NCBI GenBank assembly: GCA_018340375.1
Contig: JAFFJZ010000010.1
Location: forward strand, 13,764,001-13,828,000
Origin: Gonatopus flavifemur
Lineage: Eukaryota > Arthropoda > Insecta > Hymenoptera > Dryinidae
Length of the DNA: 64,000 bases
Direction of reading: 5' to 3'
Shown: piece by piece, positions 25,401-34,400 of the stretch
Layout of the letters: each line of letters opens with the position of its first letter
Numbering within the stretch: the stretch's first letter is position 1
The notes under the pieces: generated by a model
The model's input: the letters and a program-made list of their open reading frames with translations, nothing else
Database searches by the model: none
Told to the model about the DNA's origin: nothing
Translations under genes and position numbers: made by a program

Positions 25401-28400
25401 TGTTGGAAGCTTTTTCGAAACGAACAATAAACACTGTTAGAAATTTTTTGTTAGAACAAGAAATTCCACTTGCTATGTTAGCGAACAATTCGCTATCCTA
25501 GTGGATGTTGTTTCTTCCAAATAACGTCCTTACAACGTCCAAAACTGTTGAAAATGTATTGCATGAGATATCTAACAAACGTCTTATAAGGAATTTGAAT
25601 TGATAATGCACCGTTATCAACATGTCCCAACTAATGTTCCTAATAATTTGTATATTCTATGAAGATATGTGGAAAACACGGCCAAGAACATTGTTCTTCG
25701 CACAAGCTAATAGTCACACATGTACATAACATTATCTTCCTACCATTTAGATAAAAATGATCATCATCAGCAAATGTTTGAGCAAGTGAAAGAATATTTA
25801 CATATATAGATACGCCACAATATTGAGAAATTTGTCTAGCGTCAAATCTGGTAATAACACATTTATACGATTTTGTTCTTCCTGAATTAGGTACTCCAGA
25901 TTCAATATTCAAATGGTGATACGAGTATGAAAAATACCATCTTGATATGAATTTAGAATCGAAAAAGATCGTGATTGGAATCATGAAAATAGGATTCAAT
26001 ACAGCTCGTCTCTCTTTTTGCTACATTGAGAGAAAAAAATCTTGAACCAAGAAAATATTGGATTGATCGAGTTCAATCCGATATTTTTTTGAGTTTAGAA
26101 AAGTTTCTTCAAACGAAGCAACCAGTTACTCAGTTTGAAGCTATAGAGCGTTATATGGAGAAAAATTTCGTATCATATATCTTCTTCAGATAAGAGAATA
26201 AATATATACTCTCAGACCAAGTAAATACGTTTTTTGGAATAAGTTATTTTTCCGCGCAGTGAACATATCGTCTCTAGTAGACATGCTCTAGCGATTCATT
26301 GGTTCTGTAACACTTATGCCAACGAAAAACTAGAAAACTTGCCAGTAACTTGCAAGTTACTGGCAAATGTCTGGTTATTCCATGGAACAGGTGTTACAAA
26401 ACCAATGAACCGCTAGAGCAGTCCTACTACCCAGACAGCACTGGGACGTTTTGAAAACATTCTCAAAACGTGGTTGGTAACATAGAAAACATGCCAAAAA
26501 CGTCCCAGGATGTTTTCAAAACGTCACATGTATGTTTTGAAAACATGAAAATGTCCTAGAACGTTTTATTTTCGTTTTCGTGGGAGGTGATGGAAACATT
26601 TTATTGTGAATGTTTTGAAAACGTCGCATGAATGATTTCCTCGTCTTTTTCAGTCACTAAAATTCATATTATTCCTTGGAGAATTGGAATATTCCAAACA
26701 CATTTTCAAAGCATAGCAATGTGTCACACAGATGTCCACAAAAAAGTCCTGCAATGATATCATTCGGAACGTGAGAATTTAAAGATATTGAACTATTTAC
26801 GTGAAATATTTGAATGTTGAGCGAGTTTAAGTGAAAGTGAGCTGATTTTTTATTGAATAAAGTGCAGTTTTGATCAAATGAAATTCTTGGTTATGGCATT
26901 CGATTTGTCAATTTGGATATAAAAATTTCATGTTATGTAAATATGTGTAATTGAATCTTTCAAATGAAAGGAATTGCATGGATTTTATATTTTCTATGTA
27001 ATAAAAATGAATTTTACATCAGTTGATAACCAAGCGAGTTATATGAATTTTCAAATTTAGGTTAGGATATGTTGAATGATTACTTTCAAAATTCTATTGA
27101 GATGATTATGTGATTAAAAAAGGCCTTTTGCAGGTTTTCCTTTTTTTAGTGGATGAAAAGGTGACGCACTAACACATCAAAATGCTCAAATCCATGATTT
27201 TTATTATTTTTGAAAGATTCATTATTTATACATGTTAAAGAAATAGAGGAAATTATAAAATTTTCAAAAAAATCCTTCAATTCTCTATGATGATTTGATT
27301 AAATATAATTGTGCATAAATTATATTGAAGTTGATGTTTCCAGTCTCATTTCAAAGTATTATGCAAACATATTACGAATACCCATTTGGTTTAATATTTC
27401 AGAAACGTTTCAAAAATGACCTAAGAACATGAGAATAACATTTTCAAAATCTTGCGGAATGCATGAAAAAAAAAAACGTTTTCAAAGCATCTAGAACATG
27501 ATGTTTTCAGAATCAAATCTCGAAAACTATGGACACGTTTCTAAAACGTCCCGAGAACTTTCGGTGCTGTCTGGGTAGGGGTCGGTTACATGACAGAACG
27601 TAACAAGTCACTTCATCATTTCTTCATTTTTCCTGAATTTTCATTATTTTGAAAGTTGAATAATCGTTCGAAATGAATTCATCTAGATAGCTAAGGTTCA
27701 AACGAACAATTTGATACCAGATTTGTGAAAAATCGCAATAAGAAACATTTGTTATCATTGAAATGATAATTATTGAAAAACGTGACTTGTTACGTTTTAT
27801 CATGTGACCGATAATATATCATGATATGAATTTTGAATCGTTTATGAAAACGTATTAATAATCAAATAGCGAAATATTCAGCTTTTAAAACCCCAAAATC
27901 TTGCAGTAAGTTATTTGAACGTTGCAGAAAATTACAAATAATTTTCGTTTCGTTTATATAAACGATTCAAACTTCAAGAACATGGATCGTTGATCGTCGT
28001 TTGTTTCCAATTGTGTTGGATGAGTGATTGACTAAACAATCGCCTCCCAGCAACATGAAGGTTTCATCCCGAAAATGTCCCAAATGTATCCTGAACGGAT
28101 CCACTCTGGAACTAAATTGTCAATCCTTGTCTTACTTCTCTACCCAGAATGCATTTCTGATTTCCTTGATTTTTAGCAATTTTTATCTTCATCTTGATAC
28201 GTGATTATGATTCCTAATTTTCTATTTTAGTATGCCATTTTGTTCACGGATAAACTTACTCTATGAAGTTAAGAAAGAACCCATCGAACCTGGCTAGAAG
28301 AATCTATTGATTCTCGCCAAATCTCATTGAATCTTGGACAATATTCTGATTGAATCTCATCCGACGATTTTTCAATGAGATTTGGTTAGATGAATAAATT

Positions 28401-31400
28401 CCTTCAATGTGAATCTGGTTGAATCTCGGACAATGTTCTGACCAAATCTCATGGAATTTCACTGGTCGAATTCGATAGATTCTTTTAACCGCAAGATACA
28501 TCTCAATTTGATTCAATCTCAGTTCAATTTAATCCACCCTACATATATTCTTCTGATATTATCTTTTTATTGGATTCGATTCTTGGACCTAATGATTATC
28601 TATCTTATCTATCTATCTATCTATTCCTGTGATTGCTCATAATTATGATTGATGTCAAAACGATCATTTGCATACCAAGAATCAAGATGATTAATTGTTT
28701 AACCATGATTCGCCGAGTAGTCTTTTGCAACTTTACAATAATTATGATAATTTATTATTACACAGTTTGCATCATATTCTCATCCATCCTCCATTCATAT
28801 TACAACGAGGACAAATGTAAATGGCGATGTGAATTATAAAATGATATACATAAGAAAAAATGGTTCTGGTTCTATTAACAAGAGACACAAACATAATTTT
28901 ACTTAAGATTTATCGAGGCAGCGAGCAGTGTTTTGAAGTGTGAAGATATCTCACAAAGGTTAAAAAAAAATTTTCTGATTGTATCATGAAGTTTTTCTCT
29001 CATTATCCGTATTATGGAGTTTGAAGAAATAGTAACATGGAATTTTTAACGGTATTGATATTCTTATATGAAGTGGAAACTGCCGGCCGTAGAGCTATCA
29101 GCCAATGGTTATAACTTTTCATAGAAAACTTTTACCATGTATTTGAGCATCTGAAACGTTTAGAACAACGCGGCTTAATCGATTCCTAGTGTCAACCAAG
29201 CTTGAGCAACATTTAACTAAAAGTTAGAACATTCAATTGATAGAGTAACGGCCGACAGCTTCCACTTCATTATTTTTATAGTAAACTTTTCAACATTTCG
29301 AAAGGTACAACTTGTTTGCATCCCTGATATTAGTTCATTCGGAAATACAGCCAAAACTAGCCATGATGTGGATGGGGGCCAAATCAACGAAATCAGTGTT
29401 TCAAAAGAGAGAGTGTGACGTGTCTCTCTTTCCAACCAACTTTTCGTTGATTTGGTTTTTCGTTAATTTGGCCCCTATCCCATGATGCAACTGAAAGTAA
29501 GAACCAAGAACAAATGCCGACACAATATAGGAAAGACTCAAATTCAGTCAAATTTTCAAGTAAGATGCAGCCACATTTAGTCCAACTTTTTACCGTGAAA
29601 TATTTATATTGAATTTTATAAAATATTGATCGAAATCTTGGACTCATAATGTACGGAATATCGAACACCAATAGAAGATATGTATTTGAATTGCAATATA
29701 ACTCTTGACAGAACGTAGCGAAAACTTGTCACATAAACGATTCCACTTTATACGAGAAAATCAGTTTCTTCCCGCAGAAGTCGTTCTACACGCGAAGAAG
29801 CAGATAATAAATAGAAAGAAAGTAGAACTTTTGAATAAAAAAAACGGTTTTTGAGAGAAAAAAACCGATCCTTCGTCGCAAAGACAATTTTCACTGGCAG
29901 AATTGACTTCCGCTCAAGTTTCTAAGTGAAAAAGTCAGCTACTCTCTGAGTGAAGAAACGCGCGCTCTTGAATGCACAGACCACTGTAAAAGAAGCTATT
30001 GATTTTTATGGACCGGAAAATCAATCTCGGTTTTTGAGTGAGAAAATTCTCCCCAGAATAGAGTTAACAAATGGCCCAACCATGGCCTAAATTGGATTCA
30101 TATTGAACGAGAACCCATTACAAAAAATGGCTCAAGCTTGATAAAAGCTTGAGATGATCCCCTCGTACCAGATTCATCCCCCAATATCGGACCAGAATAC
30201 CACACAAATCATGGCTTAATGTTTCATAATACATGTAATATGAGTTTTTTCAGAGCTTGACTTATACGACCAAACGGGACCTAGGCCAAGTTGTGCATAT
30301 TAACTTTTGACAAGCTTCAACCTGATTCTTCATACTCCTTAGAGCAAAAATGCACTTCCTAGATTAATTAGACATAATTATTACTCCCACTTATGAAAGA
30401 AAATCGATTCCACGTATAGATGAACATTATCTAAACTTGAAATCTTCGAATATATCACTTGTAGACACGCTTGAGCTTGTACGGCACAAGTTTATCTTTT
30501 TAACCCTCAGTTACTCCACGGGGGTCTAAAGAAAACAAGAGGTTTTCGAATATCTGATCTTCCGTTCATAGGGTTAAAGAAGTGTGAGTTGAAACCAGAA
30601 CAAGAATCAAGTTCAAGAAACATAGTACATTTTGGATCATGGAAAAAACTTGATTTCGTTGATTGCAAACCACAACGAAAGGCTAACGACAACATGAGAA
30701 AACACGTGGGGTAACTGAGGGTTGAATGGATCATTACGATGAATCAATGCGGTTCCATCTGTTTCACAAAACATCTGCCTATTCAACTCATTCTAGAAGA
30801 GATTCCTGTTGTGTAGTGCCCCTAGCATTTATATTCCATGGAGCCCACCCCGGCCCAGCATAGGCCCCATCCTACCAATATGGGCCCAAGAGTGGGTCAG
30901 AGTTTATACACGCTAGGGGTTTGTTAATAATGAAAGAATCAAGGAAAGCAAAAGAACAATGGTTAGAAGAAGAATGTCAGGTTATATGGAAGTAAGATTA
31001 CATTTGGGGAAGATAGATCAGGCATATAGGATTGTTGAGAGATTTTTTGGACAAATGAAATCTAAAATGCCTCACATGCGTTGAGAATACTGACAAAAAT
31101 TATATACAGGAGAATAGAGAATAAAACAGAGAGTAGATCAGCAGAAGATTAGTTCGGTTTTTGTAAAAATAGGGGAACGCGAGAAGCAATTTTAGCACTC
31201 AGAACAGTAGTAGAGGAGAGATTAGAGTTGAAAAAGTCTGTGTATATAGGTTTTGTAGGTATACAAAAAGCATTCGATAATGTTGATGGGGAGAAAATAT
31301 TCACGATTTTGAATAAGGTAGGAATTAATTTCAAGGACAATATATGAATTATATAAGAATCAAACCGCCATAATAGAAATAGAGGGTCAAAAAGGAGAAG

Positions 31401-34400
31401 CACAAATTACAAAAGGTGTGAGACAAGGATGCTCACTATCACCATTGATTTTGAATTTGTATATAGAAGAAGCGATGAACGTAGTGAAGGAGCGAGTGCA
31501 ATTGGAATGACAGATTCAAGGTGGAAATGTAAGCATGTTGAGATTTGCGGATGGCATAGCTATATTAGCTACGAGTGGTGCTGAGTTAGAAAATACTCTC
31601 AACACGATGAAAACAATATCACTAGAAAACTATTGTATGAGTATAAATACTCGAGCAGAAATTCATATTGGGTGTTCGATCAGGACCCGATCTGGAAAGC
31701 CTTATTTCAAATCAGGCCCTTATATGGAATGTAACGTGCCGTTGTATCAAAGCCCGATGTAACGAACTAAGGTAGAGTATGCCAAATTACGAACCTATCA
31801 GGTCCAGGTCTGGTTAACGAACCTATCAGGCGGACCAAATCGTGGCCTCGCCAGGACCAGATCAGGTGTGCCAAAGAAAGGTGAGCCCAATCACTGCCCG
31901 ATCGGGCCCATATGGAACATGAGGCTGGCCATACATTTTTTCTGCTCGGGTAAGTACAAAACAAAATCCATGATTTGTACCACAGCGAAAGCATCAAGAA
32001 GAACGAAAATCAAGATAGATGCAGAGACAATTCAACAAATGAAAGAATTCAAATATCTAGGAAACATAATTACAGAAAACGGTGAAAGCGAAAGAGATAT
32101 AAGAGCAAGAATAGCACAAGGGAAACAGGCTTTCCACCAAAAGAAACAGTTACTATGCTCAAAGAATATTAGCTTAGCAGTAAGGAAGAAATTCTTGAAG
32201 AGTTACGTTTGGAGCACAGCATTATATGGTTCACTGTAAAAAATATACTTCCTAAACTGCCAAAGAAGTTTGGCAGTTTTTTACACAAACTTTTTTTGTA
32301 AATTACCAAACAAAAGTTTGTAAACATTCAAAAAATTTTGTGATTTCACGAAGATTTTTGAAAATTCACAAACTTTTGTTCGGCAATTTACAAAAACAGT
32401 TCGGAAATGATTTTTCCAAACCAAGTTTGTAAATTTCCAAGCATTTTTGTTTGGAATTCAACAAATTTTTTTTACAGTGTTGCGAAACTTGGATAATTGG
32501 AAAAACGGACCAACGAAGACTTGAAGCTTTTGAAATGTGGTGTTATAGAAGGATGCTTAGAATAAAGTGGATAAAGAAAGTAAAAATGAAGAAGTACTTG
32601 AGAAGGTAAATGAAAAAAGAAAGATAGGACACACATTAAAGCATGATACCTTATTGAAAACAATGTTGGAAGGAAAAATGAATGGTAAAATTCGAAAAGG
32701 TAGACCTAGAATAAGTTATATGAAGCGAATTATACAAGATGAGGGTTGTCGTAGCTCGAAATTCGGTCATCGTCAAAATTGCACAAAAGTTTGGAATTGA
32801 GAATTGATGAATTTGACAATACAACAAACAATCATTGAAAATAATGCTTTTGCTTGATGATTTTTCAAAATTTTCCCATAGTGTTGAATTTACATCTACA
32901 TGATGCTCGACGAATCATATCTATTGTTGCATTCAAAGTATAAAAACACTTTTCTTACTTAGAATTCCAACTCAGCATCATTAAAAAATCATTACGGAGC
33001 AATTACACGAATGTATGAGACATTAAGATCGTTTGAAATACATCAATGTTTGAGTAATGGTTCTTATCACCTTTATCATCATAAATTGTTGCGTGAACTG
33101 CAAGGCGTTACGCTCATCAGATGAATGATTCAATCAAGAATTGAGAATTATCGAATAAGATATAAGTGGAACAAATTCCCCACCGAGGCCGATGCTAAAT
33201 TGTCGTTTACATGCCTATTTAATAGATCATATACATAGCAATTATTCAAGGCGAAATAAAATAAATTTGGTATATTTTTATCTCATAGAACATATTACAA
33301 GTAGCCTTGATTTAAAAAGTTTATTGAATGCATGTTGTTGAAGTTTGAATCGTTTATAGGAACGAAACGAAAATTCAAACTCATATGATTTGATGGAATA
33401 TCGTTATTTGTTTTCTCGAATTGACATCTCCCTGCTGAAAATGCCAAACAGATCCATGTAAAATGTTAACCCGCATTTGCCTAGTTCTATCTGGGTTCGT
33501 CTGGTTTGTACATCAGGGCAGGGGTTGATGTACATGCCTGACATAATTCAACAGAACCTCTCAAATTCCGTTCAAAATCTTGTCTGGTTTTGTCTGGAAT
33601 AGGACAAAAACCCGTCAAAATCCAACAGAAAATTTTGTGTCCGTTTCTGCTTGGGATTTTGAACAGGGCTTAAAACTGGAAACAAAGTTTGAAGAATGTA
33701 CACTGTAAAAAATGGTTTTGGAATATTCCCTCAACAATGGTGGCAGCAAACTTCCTCCAAGAATGGGGAATTTTTTACCACAATTCAGTGGACTTTTCCT
33801 TCATTTATGGAGGATTCAACACTCAAGAAACAAAATAATTCCTCAAAGTGGTGGAGAAATCCCTCATTTTGTATGGAAGAACAATTCCCCAAGGGACGAA
33901 ATCCACCAACAGTGTGAAGAAAAACTCCCCACAATTCGCAAGGTTTTGGATCTCCAACAGCTGAACGATTCCTTCCAACAAACGATTCAAACTTCAGCAA
34001 CATATTGAATCCACTTTGCAACGAGAAATAACTATCCAAACCTATTTGGTGACTCTCATCAAAGAGATGAATTCCATTCAAGAATTTCGAAATGTGAATC
34101 TAAAACATGATATACATGAAAAAAGAAATATTGAATAAATTCTACAGTGCCAAAAGTCGTAATTGTGAGCAGTGTACAGACCCCATCAAAAAAATTTCAT
34201 GGACACCTATTCATTTTTATGTGGATTTCCACACCAAGAGAAAAAGCATGCTTTAGAAGCATGACACACTTCAATGCTTCTAACGCATTTGTTACAACGT
34301 ACTTTTAACGCTCGGGACTCATGCAGTTAACGCACGAGACCATGCTTTTTGGGTATGTGTCACATGCTTCTGCAGTATGCTTTTTCTCTTGTTGTAAACA

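Larger units (their letters stand above)
22889..25406. mobile_element. CCC-type element with AGATATCTT words, interrupted, TSD AA
   Basis: The ends CCTACACAGCG and (inverted) CCAACACAGCAG are flanked by AA at 22887-22888 and 25407-25408. AAAGATATCTC and AGATATCTTTTAGA words lie just inside both ends. The middle is taken up by other elements, including 23011-23131 and 23138-25244. Confidence 0.65.
30926..32815 (+). pseudogene. Non-LTR retrotransposon (LINE) reverse transcriptase relic
   Basis: Frames piece together the region before and through the RT domain. Visible blocks are KESRKAKEQWLEEE, RTVVEERLELKKSVYIGFVG, KAFDNVDGEK, GVRQGCSLSPLILNLYIEEA and MLRFADGIAI. The last is the FADD active site with its second Asp changed to Gly. 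The thumb and C-terminal part follow: KEFKYLGNIITENGESE, SKNISLAVRKKFLKSY, WSTALYG, then CETWIIGKTDQRRLEAFEMW. Frameshifts and stops are frequent. The elements 31650-31950 and 32232-32479 interrupt it, and removing each rejoins the frame. The clade (CR1/L2-like or jockey-like) is not resolved. Confidence 0.85.
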
